Positions 44,369 to 53,172 of a DNA stretch of 64,000 nt are shown here, piece after piece. The notes beneath the pieces were generated by a model. It saw only the letters and a program-made list of their open reading frames with translations. It was not told the origin of the DNA and ran no database searches. The stretch covers positions 5,129,501 through 5,193,500 of the forward strand of contig NZ_CP086136.1 of NCBI RefSeq assembly GCF_017565645.3. Reading direction: 5' to 3'. The position numbers and the translations under genes are program-made. Source of the stretch: Bradyrhizobium barranii subsp. barranii. Its GTDB lineage: Bacteria > Pseudomonadota > Alphaproteobacteria > Rhizobiales > Xanthobacteraceae. Each line of letters opens with the position of its first letter. The first letter of the stretch is position 1.

Positions 44369-46552
44369 ATGGACATCATTGAAGCGATCGTTACGAAGAG
44401 CCAATGGATTATTGCGATCTTGGCACTCTTTGTCGTTGCCTGGGCTCGCTTCAACTCTCCGCCCACCAATCGGTCCGGTACGACCTTCGCGCTGTTCTTC
44501 TGGGGGGTGATATTCTACTATGCCCTGATGATACCGCTCTGGCTGGTCGTCATGATCGGACTCGTCCAGGGCAGCATCGGGTTCGACTTCATCGTCGGCC
44601 AGGTGAAGGCGGTAGATCCAAAGGCGCAGGCGCAACTGGCTCAATATGCTCCGATCGTGGCCGTGCTCATCATCGTCGTCGCTTCGCAATTCCGGCAGGT
44701 GGCACGGATCGACCGGGCCGCGCGCGCATTTTGTGTCAGATTGGCCGCCATTCCGCGTGAAGCCGACCGACTCGCATTTGAACTCGCGCAAACCACGGGT
44801 TTCGTCCCGCGCGACGACCTTCGAAGCAAGGTGACCAAAATCGTTTCGGAGAATATCGGTCCGCAAGCGTTGAGTTTCAGCAGGGACGGTACTCTTCCCG
44901 ACCGCTTCACAAGAGCCATCGGCCTTTACAACCTGTTCGTCGGACCCCGGCAGAATGCCGCGGCACTCGACTTCACCGGAAATGGCTATGGCCGATCCGC
45001 CTACGCCATGATCATGCAATTGGGCGACGCGGTGGCGGCTCGTGCGGATGCCCGTTACGAAGAGATGATGCACGCCGGTCTTGCCTTTTTCACGTCGTCG
45101 CTTCCAACCCCGGAATTGAAGGACGCTTTGAACCGCAACATTGCTGAGGTCACCAACCTCACTTGCGGCCTCGTATCTCGCTATGTCCTGTTTTGCGAAC
45201 GGACCCATAGCGGCCGATTGCAGCGGCTAGCGAGGATGGGCTTCGCCTACAGTCCGGGGCCGACCTTTGGGCTGGATCAATGGGCGACAACGATCTTCCT
45301 CGTGACGGCCTGGAGCATTGGCATGATGGTGTTCATGCCGGGAACACTTCCGATCGACGTCGGCAAGGTGCTGACGATTGCGGTCACGTTCGGCGCTTCG
45401 ATCGGCTTCGCAGTCCTGGGCGCGATCGTCGTGGCGCAACGCTTCATCGGACGCAAGGAAGGCAACACACCCGGATATCCGCCTATCGCCGAGTTGGTTG
45501 TCGCCGGTCTCGTCGTCGTGGGGCTGTCGATTGGGCTCCGGATCGGCATTCCACTAGTGTCCGCCCTGATGCAGGGAGGAGGATATCAGGACGTTCTTAG
45601 GCAGTTCATCGAGCGGCTATACGGCGTCATCACGCCTTTCATCTGTACGATTTCCCTCGGGCTCATTTGTTCCTACATGGGATGTTCGCGGATGAGCTGG
45701 TACCGCGTGGCGGCCCTCGGGGCTCTCGCGAACGGCGCCGCGCTGACCTGTGCGGGGTGGCTGGTCGCACATATGATCGGCCAGCAAGTACTGGCTCTGT
45801 TCTATGTACATCCGCAGGATGCGATCCAACTGGTGGCGTTAAGCTCTGGCTTAACCGGCTTCATCGTCGGCGGCATGGTCCTCGCGGTCTTCAATGAGTC
45901 CGAGCGCATACGCAACGTCACTGCTGAGCGGATAGCCACCAGTCCGCACAAGGAGTTTCCATTGCATGATGCGCCGTCGATTGCCGGCGGACTCGAACCT
46001 CCGCCAGCGACGTCTAGGTTCGACGTCGCCGATGATCTTGGCTACCGCGATCGCGCGGGAGTGGAGGCCTTCGAGGGGGACTACGTCTGCTTCAGGCCCG
46101 CGTTCTCCAACCCCGAGATCATCAGTGCCTACATCATCGGCATTCATTGGGACGAAACCGAGTCCTGTCTCATGTTCGAGGAACGCGAACGTGTTGATGC
46201 CGGGCACACGCAGAGGGGCCGTGTCTACATCCCGGATGGACGCCCGTTCCTGAACTTCGTCACCCTCGAAAAGGGAGCGATACGTCTGATCATGGTGTCA
46301 CGTCCCGATAAGAGAAACGAGCCCGCACGCGGTCTGATCACGACGCTGTCCAATCCCGGTGGCGCCCAGTTTACGCCGGCGAGCGCTCCGATTGTTCTCA
46401 GGCGTGTGGTCGATCACACGCTTCAACTCGGCTTCATTCGGCCGGGAGCCCTCAGCTACGAAAGCTATCGCCGCGAACTCGAAATGGTGGTGCCCGATTT
46501 CGGCGTCTTTGCGCTGGCTCCCCCCCAGGCGGCTTGCGTGGCGGCGGAGTAA
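44369..46552 (+). CDS. Uncharacterised multi-spanning membrane protein with soluble C-terminal domain
   Basis: I do not recognise this family. Protein of 727 residues from the ATG at 44369 (GGGAG eight bases upstream); upstream codons in frame lack support. Hydrophobic segments at about 12-28, 42-70 and 93-112 are followed by a soluble block (about 113-300, containing TGFVPRDDLRSKV and LFVGPRQNAAALD), then a second membrane block of about six helices (about 308-505). The rest (about 530-727) is soluble and beta-rich, with AFEGDYVCFRPAFSNPEIIS, LMFEERERVDAG and RGRVYIPDGRPFLNFVTLEKG. GC is somewhat lower than neighbours and codon use less extreme, which could mean acquisition. No operon partner: it ends five bases from the convergent O-antigen ligase. 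Confidence 0.8.
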   Translation: MDIIEAIVTKSQWIIAILALFVVAWARFNSPPTNRSGTTFALFFWGVIFYYALMIPLWLVVMIGLVQGSIGFDFIVGQVKAVDPKAQAQLAQYAPIVAVLIIVVASQFRQVARIDRAARAFCVRLAAIPREADRLAFELAQTTGFVPRDDLRSKVTKIVSENIGPQALSFSRDGTLPDRFTRAIGLYNLFVGPRQNAAALDFTGNGYGRSAYAMIMQLGDAVAARADARYEEMMHAGLAFFTSSLPTPELKDALNRNIAEVTNLTCGLVSRYVLFCERTHSGRLQRLARMGFAYSPGPTFGLDQWATTIFLVTAWSIGMMVFMPGTLPIDVGKVLTIAVTFGASIGFAVLGAIVVAQRFIGRKEGNTPGYPPIAELVVAGLVVVGLSIGLRIGIPLVSALMQGGGYQDVLRQFIERLYGVITPFICTISLGLICSYMGCSRMSWYRVAALGALANGAALTCAGWLVAHMIGQQVLALFYVHPQDAIQLVALSSGLTGFIVGGMVLAVFNESERIRNVTAERIATSPHKEFPLHDAPSIAGGLEPPPATSRFDVADDLGYRDRAGVEAFEGDYVCFRPAFSNPEIISAYIIGIHWDETESCLMFEERERVDAGHTQRGRVYIPDGRPFLNFVTLEKGAIRLIMVSRPDKRNEPARGLITTLSNPGGAQFTPASAPIVLRRVVDHTLQLGFIRPGALSYESYRRELEMVVPDFGVFALAPPQAACVAAE

Positions 46553-46557
46553 AAGGC

Positions 46558-46653
46558 CTAGTCGGCGCTGAGCCGCACGCCGGCGCGCAGAAATTTCTGC
46601 GAATCGAGCGCTTCACCCTCGATGCGGATCTCATAATGCAAATGCGGTCCGGC
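46558..46653 (-). repeat. Left copy of the M23 3'-end duplication
   Basis: About 93 bases matching the last codons and stop of the M23 peptidase gene at 54410-54505, same orientation; by hand alignment about 77 of 93 positions agree. Here it is fused in frame to the O-antigen ligase. Confidence 0.8.
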
Positions 46654-47922
46654 TTTCGCTTTCAGCACGATGCCGCCGGCGACGCCGACGCCGAGCACAT
46701 ACGTCCACCCCGCGTGGAAGTCGAACAAATGCGAGTTCAGAAGCGAGCTCGCGATGTTCTGTACGGCGGCCACGAGCCCGATCCAGGCCGCAAGGCCTTC
46801 GTCCAGGAACTGGCGAAGGTGGGCGATCCACATCGTATAGAGCAGGACGACGCCGAGTACGCCCCATTGCATCGCGACATTGAGGGTCTGGTTGTGGGGA
46901 TTGCTGACGATCTCCGCATCGAGGCTGCTTCCACCGGTGGCGGCGCGCTCGAACTGGCGCTTGATCGACCCGGTGCCGTGACCGCTCAGGGGCGCCTCGG
47001 CAACGGCGTGAAGAGCCTTGCGCCAATAGGTCAGGCGTTGGGCGGTCGAGGCTCGGCTGATGTCCTCATGGCCGTGGCGGTATTCGACGGCGATGTCTGC
47101 AATGCGGTGGCGCAGATAGGGCGAGGTCGTCCAGGCCAGCGCGCTCGCGGTTATTGTGCCCGCGAGCAGGACCAGCGCCGCGCGCCGGCTCAAATGCCTC
47201 CAGGCGAGCAGGCCAAGCAGCACCGCGATGCACAGCAGCGCCGTGCGCGCGAAGGCGACGAACACCATGTTGGTGACGAACAGCAGGATCAATGCCAGAC
47301 AGATGGCTGTCGCGACCACGCTTCCACCGCGCCAGAAGGTCAACGCCGGCAGCGCGAGCGCAAAGGCGCACAGCGTGAATTCCTGGCTCTGGTCGATGTA
47401 GTTCTTGACGGGAACGCCGGCCGACGCGGTCGCGGTGAGTTTCCAGGCGGGATCGTGCAGCACGATCCAGGAGTAGACTGCAAGCAGCGCGCAGGATGCG
47501 AGAAAGCCAAGGAAAACCCAGAAACCGCGTTCGGATCGGCTGAAGTGATAGAGCAGTGCTGGAATGAGCACGAGCTTTGCGACCGGCTTGATCGCATGCA
47601 ACCGGTCGGCCCACGCGCCGTCCGACCAGAGCGTGCCGAGAAGCGCGAGCAGCAGGAAGGCAAAGGGCAGGGCGAACGCAGGCCGCGCGAGCTGGCGTCC
47701 ATAGTCGCGCCAGTCGATGGTCGGCGTCACCACCAGCAGCCAGAGCCCGACGAAGATCGAAGGCGCTGTGGTCGACCAAGGCAGCGACGCCGCGATCAGC
47801 ACGGCGAGCACATCGGCGGCTCCGATCAGAGCGGGCGATTGGCCCATGGCTTGCCATCGGGCGCGCAAGGCTAGTCGACCGGCCGGGCCGGACGATACCG
47901 CGGCTTCAGCAGTCATGCTCAA
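46558..47922 (-). CDS. O-antigen ligase family protein with M23-derived C-terminal tail
   Basis: Inner-membrane protein of 454 residues, about 11-12 helices, of the Wzy/WaaL (O-antigen ligase) family: the large periplasmic loop includes YRHGHEDISRASTAQRLTYW and GHGTGSIKRQFE, followed by VSNPHNQTLNVAMQWGVLG with the family His. It would join polymerised glycan to lipid A-core or polymerise repeats. After the last helix (WTYVLGVGVAGGIVL), residues from about 422 read GPHLHYEIRIEGEALDSQKF and on to LRAGVRLSAD, which is the end of an M23 peptidase, nearly the same as the tail of the protein at 54410-55777. This appears to be a gene-end capture, not a working peptidase. It ends a minus-strand glycan operon. 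Confidence 0.88.
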   Translation of the reverse strand: MSMTAEAAVSSGPAGRLALRARWQAMGQSPALIGAADVLAVLIAASLPWSTTAPSIFVGLWLLVVTPTIDWRDYGRQLARPAFALPFAFLLLALLGTLWSDGAWADRLHAIKPVAKLVLIPALLYHFSRSERGFWVFLGFLASCALLAVYSWIVLHDPAWKLTATASAGVPVKNYIDQSQEFTLCAFALALPALTFWRGGSVVATAICLALILLFVTNMVFVAFARTALLCIAVLLGLLAWRHLSRRAALVLLAGTITASALAWTTSPYLRHRIADIAVEYRHGHEDISRASTAQRLTYWRKALHAVAEAPLSGHGTGSIKRQFERAATGGSSLDAEIVSNPHNQTLNVAMQWGVLGVVLLYTMWIAHLRQFLDEGLAAWIGLVAAVQNIASSLLNSHLFDFHAGWTYVLGVGVAGGIVLKAKAGPHLHYEIRIEGEALDSQKFLRAGVRLSAD

Positions 47923-47928
47923 CGACGC

Positions 47929-49308
47929 TTATTGCGCGGCGGCCAGGCTTTCCCGGGGCATCTCATGCCCGAGGAAGTCGCGCGCCTGGGTCTCGTAGCC
48001 GAAGCGCTCGGCGAGCTCGTGTCGCCTCGCGCGGATGCGGCCGCGGCATTCCTCCTGCCGCGTCAGCACGCGGGTGATTGAAGCTGCGATCGCCTCAATC
48101 GAGAACGGATCGAAATAGTCGGCGAGCTCGCCCGCGACCTCACGGAACACCGCGATATCGGAGCACAGCACTGGCGTGTTCGCGGCCAGCGCCTCGATGA
48201 TCGGTATGCCGAAGCCTTCGGCCAGGCTCGGCATGATCAGCCCGTGCGCCTCCGCGATCATGGCGGCCTTTTCATGCTCGTCGACATAGCCGGCGAAGCG
48301 GACATTTGGCGGCAGGTTGCGCATCCGGCTGATCTGGCCCGCATGACCGATCACCACGAGATCGGCCTGAGGGACGTTGCGGAAGGCACGAATGACGGTG
48401 GCGACGTTCTTGCGCGGCTCGTTCGACACGATGATGACGAAGTTCGGCCGCCCCGGACGCCCCGACAGGGCTGGGAGGTGGAGGACATCCGGGGCGTCGA
48501 ACCGGGTGCGGGGATACACGACCCGCGCCGGCAGGTGCGCAAATTGCGGCAACAGTTCCCTGAACCGCATCATGCTATAGTTTGAAACGAAGGCGAGCTC
48601 GTCAGCCTGGCGCAGGCTGGTGCCGATCCGCGCCAGGAACTGCCGCGTGGCGATGTCGCTGAGCTTGAGGTCGGTGAGCGGCAGCAAATCGTGGACGACG
48701 CAGATCACCTTGGCGTTCGGCTTGCGCCTGATCGCGACCCGCGTCGGGGTGTCCACAACGATGAGATCATAGTCACGCGCGTCGATCCGCGGCGGCGGCA
48801 GCAGGAAGAAGGCCGAGGAGTCCTGATAGTTGAAGAATCCGGGCTCGAGCTGGAATTCGCTGAACAGTTCGAGATGGCGCATATCCGGCGGAATGTATTC
48901 GAGCGCGGCGGTCCGGTTCTCGATCAGCCGGGCGTGCAGGCCAAGCAGGCCGATCGCGCGCAGGAGGCAGAGGATATTGTCCCGCGACAGCAGCATGGTG
49001 GCCTTGTGGCGGAGCCAGTCGAACCTGCGACGCGCGCCGCTGAGCATCACCGGTCCGCTCACGTTGACCTCGTCGAGGAAGCGATAAAGAGCGAGCAGCT
49101 CGATGTTGCGCGACTGCGCCGGAAATAGTTTCGTGCGTCGCTCGCGCCGACATAGCTTGCGGTAACGCTTCGAGGTTTCCACCAGCAAGGTGAGTTCGTG
49201 GCCTTCCGACGCGAGCGACCGTACCAATTCCCGGGTGAAGTGGAAGATGCCGCGCTTGTGATTGGGTTGTCCGAGCGACTCGGACACGACCAGGATGTTC
49301 TGTTTCAT
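47929..49308 (-). CDS. Glycosyltransferase family 4 protein
   Basis: Protein of 459 residues, GT-B fold. N-terminal acceptor domain with GIFHFTRELVRSLASEGHELTLL, an insert, VVDTPTRVAIRRK and VICVVHDLLPL; C-terminal donor domain with FVIIVSNEPRKNVATVIRAF and the E-x7-E motif region MPSLAEGFGIPIIEALAANTPVLCS. Retaining transferase, cytoplasmic face, probably adding a sugar to the lipid-linked glycan exported by the neighbouring ABC system. It lies between the ligase (six-base gap) and the ABC ATPase gene (four-base overlap). Confidence 0.93.
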   Translation of the reverse strand: MKQNILVVSESLGQPNHKRGIFHFTRELVRSLASEGHELTLLVETSKRYRKLCRRERRTKLFPAQSRNIELLALYRFLDEVNVSGPVMLSGARRRFDWLRHKATMLLSRDNILCLLRAIGLLGLHARLIENRTAALEYIPPDMRHLELFSEFQLEPGFFNYQDSSAFFLLPPPRIDARDYDLIVVDTPTRVAIRRKPNAKVICVVHDLLPLTDLKLSDIATRQFLARIGTSLRQADELAFVSNYSMMRFRELLPQFAHLPARVVYPRTRFDAPDVLHLPALSGRPGRPNFVIIVSNEPRKNVATVIRAFRNVPQADLVVIGHAGQISRMRNLPPNVRFAGYVDEHEKAAMIAEAHGLIMPSLAEGFGIPIIEALAANTPVLCSDIAVFREVAGELADYFDPFSIEAIAASITRVLTRQEECRGRIRARRHELAERFGYETQARDFLGHEMPRESLAAAQ

Positions 49309-50045
49309 GCGCGTTTCTCTCGGAGCTCAAAGGCGTGCGTGGCTGATGGTTCGACCGCGATGGTCGAGGCGATGCGGCCGTGATCGAGGTTGATAATGCT
49401 GGAGCAGGTGCGGCGCAGCAGCGGCAGGTCGTGCGAGGCGATGATCACGATCGCCGCCTGCGAGACCAGGTTTTGCAGCCGCCTCTCGGCCTTCTCCGCA
49501 AAATGCTCGTCGACGACGCTGAGCCATTCGTCGAGCAGCAGGATGTCGGCCGGGAAAGCGGTGGCGGTCGCGAACAACACCCGCATCAGCATGCCCGAGG
49601 AGAACATCCGCAGGGGCAGGCGCTGCATGCGCGCTTCGAGCTCGGTGAAGGCCCAGATCTCGTCGATCACTCTGCGTGTGGGCCTGCGACCGCTGATCCG
49701 CAGCAGCAGCGCGATGTTGTCCTCCGCCACGAAGTCCAGATTGACCCCGGCGTTCAGGCCGAGCAGGGGGACGACGTTGCCCCGGACCGTGACGCGGCCA
49801 CTGCTCGGCGGATAGACACCGGCGATCAGGCGCAGCAGCGTCGACTTGCCGGAGCCGTTGGGCCCGGCAAGCCCGATACGGGCGCCGGCTTCGGCCTCGA
49901 TCGAGACGTTGTCGACGGCGCGGATGATCCGCATCTCGCCCCGTTCGCGGATGAGGTGGCCGAGCAGCCGCCGCTTCAGCGAGAAGTCGTAGGCGCCGTA
50001 GAGTGGATAGTCGAGACAGACGTCGTGCAGGCTGATCGAGACCAT
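49305..50045 (-). CDS. ABC transporter ATPase for polysaccharide export (Wzt/KpsT type)
   Basis: Protein of 246 residues. Walker A GPNGSGKST, the O-antigen/teichoic-type hallmark of Q-loop region VRGNVVPLLGLNAGVNLDF, signature MFSSGMLMRV (in place of LSGGQ), Walker B ILLLDEWLSVVDEHF and switch His in ASHDLPLL. Short form without the C-terminal carbohydrate-binding domain of Wzt O9a, so it is closer to KpsT/TagH. It powers the permease fused to the next gene, three bases away. Overlaps the GT4 gene by four bases. Confidence 0.95.
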   Translation of the reverse strand: MVSISLHDVCLDYPLYGAYDFSLKRRLLGHLIRERGEMRIIRAVDNVSIEAEAGARIGLAGPNGSGKSTLLRLIAGVYPPSSGRVTVRGNVVPLLGLNAGVNLDFVAEDNIALLLRISGRRPTRRVIDEIWAFTELEARMQRLPLRMFSSGMLMRVLFATATAFPADILLLDEWLSVVDEHFAEKAERRLQNLVSQAAIVIIASHDLPLLRRTCSSIINLDHGRIASTIAVEPSATHAFELREKRA

Positions 50046-50048
50046 GCG

Positions 50049-51977
50049 TCAAATCCAGAATGCGGCTTTGCGCAGGTGGACCAGCGTTAGCACGCTCGCC
50101 AAGATCAGCAGCGCCAGCGTGATGAGGACGTAGACGATGCTGGCGGGATCGATATGGCCGCCGGCAAGCGGCTCGCGCCACACCGCGAACAGATGCGTCA
50201 GCGGATTGAGCCGCATCACTGTCGAGCGGTGATTGATCATCTCGGCGGACCAGATCACGGGCGAGGCGAGGAAGGCGAGCATCAGCGTGGATTCGATGAT
50301 CGGCTTGAGGTCGCGATAGCGCGTTGCCGTCGCGCCGAGGACGAGGCTCAAGGCGAAGGTACAGGCTATGAACAGCAGCAGGCCGGGCAGCGCCGCCAGC
50401 GCGTGAGAGAGGTCGTGGGGCGAGAGGATCAGCCACAGCACCAGCGGCACGCAGGCGTTATGCAGCGCGAACAGCGCCTGGCGGAAGGTGCATTGCAGCA
50501 GGAAGATCACCGGCGGCAGCGCCCGGTCGCGGATCAGGCTCGCGGAATTCTGAAGCGCCGTGGTCGCATCGAGCACGACGCTGTTGAGGAAGGTCCAGGC
50601 CGTCATCGACAGCGCCAGCATCGGCAGGCGCGCCAGCATGTCGGCGTTCGACATCTGGCCGATCACCGAGCCCAATACTGCGACCACGATAGCCATCTGA
50701 AGCGACATCCAGAACGGGCCGAGCAGCGAACGCACGTAGCGGTGGCGCATGTCCGACCAGGCCAGTGCTGCCGCGATCCGGACGGTGTCCAGCCAGCCGG
50801 TCGCCTGCGGCGGCTCGGCGGCGGTTGCGGGTTCCTTGCACGACGCGGTGACGGCGTCGCGGTAGACGGCCTGCATGCCTTCTCTGAAGGCTGGGGCGGA
50901 ATAGCGGGTGAGGGCGCGCGTCCGGGCTGACAGTCCCATGCGGCGGCGGCGCTCGGGATCGCTGATTAGCGTGTCGATGGCATCGCCGAGCTTTTCGGCA
51001 TCACCCGGCGGCACCGTGATCGCCTCCATGCCGTGGCGGGCGACGCGCGGCACCGCGGTGTCGAGCGCCGTGTTCACGACAGGGCGGCCGGCGGCCATGG
51101 CCTCGAGCTGGACCAGGCCAAAGGTCTCGGCATTGGTGACCGACGGCATGACGAAGACGTCGGACAGGCACATCAGCTTGATGCGCTCGCAGTCGTTCAC
51201 CGAACCGAGCAGGCGGACGCGGTCACCGAGGCCGAGTTCGCGGATCAGCTGCTCGAGCCGCGGCCGCTCGGTGCCTTCGCCGATGATCCAGACCTCGAAC
51301 TTGCGGTTGACGGCCGCGCGGATCAGGACGTCAAAGCCCTTGTAGGGCACGAGCCGGCCGCAGGCGAGCACGAGCCGGCCGCGATCGTTCACGTGGTGCG
51401 GCTCGATCTTCGGCCAGTCGTACCCTGAGGTGTCGATGCCGAACGGCACGACGTGGCATTTGTCGACGAATTCCCGCAGCAACGGCGTGTTCTCGATCAA
51501 CGCATGGTCCGAGACGATGATCGCTTTCGCCCGGCGCAGTGTCCGCCGCATCAACGGTTCGATGAACCAGCGCAGGCCGGCATGGGTGACGATGTCGGCA
51601 TGCCAGTGCACCACCAGCGGCCGATTGGCGCCGAAGCCGAACGCGAAAACGAGGTCGGCGAGCGGGAAGGGGGCATGGAGCGCCAGCAAATCGTGCTCGG
51701 CGATCTTGCGCCAGAGCCGCCAGGGATAGGTAGGAGCGGCGGGAAGCGACAGGACATTGCCGAATGAGCGGACGCGCTCGACCGGCACGTCATTGACGAC
51801 GATCTCGCGCCGCTCGGCCGATTGCGAGCAGACCAGCACGGTGGAGGCGAAGCTGTCCTTCAGGCTGGCGCAGATGTCGCGGATCACCGTCAGCGTGCCG
51901 CCGAACAGGTCGGGATAATAGACCTTGAAGATGTGCAGCACCGACGGGCGGCGCGGAGTTTCGCTGGTGTGATGCAT
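50049..51977 (-). CDS. Fused glycosyltransferase (GT4) and ABC-2 polysaccharide permease
   Basis: Protein of 642 residues made of two normally separate proteins. Residues 1 to about 380 are a GT-B GT4 transferase (DLFGGTLTVIRDICASL, VVHWHADIV, LACGRLVPYKGFDVLIRA, VTNAETFGLVQLEAMAAGRPVV). A short Ala/Glu-rich linker (about 385-398) leads to an ABC-2 permease of the Wzm/KpsM family (about 402-642: AWSDMRHRYVRSLLGPFWMSLQMAIVV, six helices, SPVIWSAEMINHRSTVMRLNPL). No stop or shift occurs at the joint. The transferase would sit on the cytoplasmic side of the exporter. A 53-residue membrane ORF precedes it by seven bases. Confidence 0.92.
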   Translation of the reverse strand: MHHTSETPRRPSVLHIFKVYYPDLFGGTLTVIRDICASLKDSFASTVLVCSQSAERREIVVNDVPVERVRSFGNVLSLPAAPTYPWRLWRKIAEHDLLALHAPFPLADLVFAFGFGANRPLVVHWHADIVTHAGLRWFIEPLMRRTLRRAKAIIVSDHALIENTPLLREFVDKCHVVPFGIDTSGYDWPKIEPHHVNDRGRLVLACGRLVPYKGFDVLIRAAVNRKFEVWIIGEGTERPRLEQLIRELGLGDRVRLLGSVNDCERIKLMCLSDVFVMPSVTNAETFGLVQLEAMAAGRPVVNTALDTAVPRVARHGMEAITVPPGDAEKLGDAIDTLISDPERRRRMGLSARTRALTRYSAPAFREGMQAVYRDAVTASCKEPATAAEPPQATGWLDTVRIAAALAWSDMRHRYVRSLLGPFWMSLQMAIVVAVLGSVIGQMSNADMLARLPMLALSMTAWTFLNSVVLDATTALQNSASLIRDRALPPVIFLLQCTFRQALFALHNACVPLVLWLILSPHDLSHALAALPGLLLFIACTFALSLVLGATATRYRDLKPIIESTLMLAFLASPVIWSAEMINHRSTVMRLNPLTHLFAVWREPLAGGHIDPASIVYVLITLALLILASVLTLVHLRKAAFWI

Positions 51978-51984
51978 GATGGTG

Positions 51985-52146
51985 TCAGCCTGCGAGAAGG
52001 GCCGCGACGAACGGTGCGGCCAGCACCGAGATGAAGATCACGCCGCGCAACAGCGCCGGCAGCATTGGCTCGATTGCGCCGTGCCCCCAGTCAGGAGCCG
52101 ACACAGCACGCAGTGAGTTGGAATTGCGGACCAAGCGGTCAGCCAT
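51985..52146 (-). CDS. Small membrane protein upstream of the GT-permease fusion
   Basis: ATG at 52146 to TGA at 51985, 53 residues. A basic/polar N-terminus (MADRLVRNSNSLRAVSAPDW) is followed by one hydrophobic helix (ALLRGVIFISVLAAPFVAALL). An AAGGGA box lies about ten bases upstream, and the stop is seven bases before the ATG of the fusion gene, suggesting coupling. The size resembles small subunits of membrane assemblies; function unknown. Could be a leader peptide only. Confidence 0.55.
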   Translation of the reverse strand: MADRLVRNSNSLRAVSAPDWGHGAIEPMLPALLRGVIFISVLAAPFVAALLAG

Positions 52147-52192
52147 GGGTGTGAGTCCCTTTACGTCGCGCCCTCAGTGGCGTCCCGTATAT

Positions 52193-52248
52193 GTGGGAAA
52201 ATTTACCACGTCAACCGGAAGGGAGAAACAAGTGGGATTGTGTCCCAC
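52193..52248 (+). promoter_or_regulatory. GTGGGA inverted repeats upstream of the DUF6502 operon
   Basis: Two palindromic sites: GTGGGA (52193-52198) with CCAC (52206-52209) around AAATTT, and GTGGGA (52232-52237) with TCCCAC (52243-52248) around a 5-nt spacer. The GTGGGA halves are 39 bp apart. Both lie before the ATG at 52273 in the divergent region. Likely operator for a DNA-binding protein, possibly DUF6502 itself. Confidence 0.5.
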
Positions 52249-52272
52249 GTGGGGCGCGGGTACAATTCAGAC

Positions 52273-53172
52273 ATGAATGCCAAGTCCGGGTCCAAAGCAG
52301 CGGCTCCGCAGCCGACTGCCGCGAAGCTGCACGCGCCGCTGGCGCGGCTGCTGCGCCCGCTCGTGCGGCTCTGCATTCGCAGCGGCATGACCTTTCCGGC
52401 ATTGGCGCAATTGCTTCGCGAGCTGTTCGTCAACGTCGCCGAGCACGATTTTGCGCTGGAGGGGAAGGAGCAGACCGACAGCCGTGTCAGCCTGCTCACC
52501 GGGATCCATCGTAAGGAGGTGGCGCGGCTGCGCGGTGCCGGCGCGCCGGTGCACGAGGCGCCGGCCGCGGTGTCGCTGACGAGCGCCGTGATCGCGCGCT
52601 GGCTTGCTGCGCCCGAATTCACCGATGCGAAGGGCGAGCCGCTGGCGTTGCCGCGCACGGCCGAGGGCGATGCGCCGTCGTTCGAGCAGCTGGTTGCCTC
52701 CGTCACCAAGGACGTGCGGCCGCGCGCGGTGCTCGACGAATGGGTCGACCGCAAGCTCGTCACCATCAACGATTCCGACGAGATCGAGCTGGTCGAGGCG
52801 GCCTTCGTCCCGAGCGGCGAGGACGACAGCAAATGGCACTATCTCGGCCGCAATCTGCACGACCATATCGCGGCCGCCGCGCAGAACGTCTCAGGCGCGG
52901 CGCCGCGCTTCCTCGAACGCGCGGTGCACTACAACAACATTTCGCCCAAGCTGGCGCGGCGCCTCGAGGCACGCTCGCGCGAGCTCGCGATGGACGCGCT
53001 GAAGACCGCTAACCGCGAGGCCAACCGCGCGCTCGGCAAGGACAAGGGCGGCGACGCCCGCTGGAATTTCGGCATCTACATCTACAGCGAAGATGCAGAT
53101 GGCGAGGCAGAGGCCAAGGAAGGCGGCAAGGACAGCAGCAAGGAAAGCGGCAAGGAGGGTGGTTCTTCATGA
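52273..53172 (+). CDS. DUF6502 family protein
   Basis: Protein of 299 residues from the ATG at 52273; the frame is open to 52177 but upstream sequence holds the inverted repeats. N-terminal helical region (about 20-95: LLRPLVRLCIRSGMTFPALAQLLRELF, DSRVSLLTGIHRKEVARLR) reads like a helix-turn-helix, a middle part (about 120-230) contains VSLTSAVIARWLAAPEF and VLDEWVDRKLV, and the tail is Lys/Gly/Ser-rich (GKDSSKESGKEGG). Family function unknown; a DNA-binding role is inferred from the HTH-like segment. Overlaps the DUF5666 gene by four bases, so the two should work together. Confidence 0.85.
   Translation: MNAKSGSKAAAPQPTAAKLHAPLARLLRPLVRLCIRSGMTFPALAQLLRELFVNVAEHDFALEGKEQTDSRVSLLTGIHRKEVARLRGAGAPVHEAPAAVSLTSAVIARWLAAPEFTDAKGEPLALPRTAEGDAPSFEQLVASVTKDVRPRAVLDEWVDRKLVTINDSDEIELVEAAFVPSGEDDSKWHYLGRNLHDHIAAAAQNVSGAAPRFLERAVHYNNISPKLARRLEARSRELAMDALKTANREANRALGKDKGGDARWNFGIYIYSEDADGEAEAKEGGKDSSKESGKEGGSS

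Noticed and set aside
46558..46653. Independent M23 peptidase remnant gene
   Set aside because: The segment is in frame with the ligase and has no start of its own, so it is treated as the ligase C-terminus.
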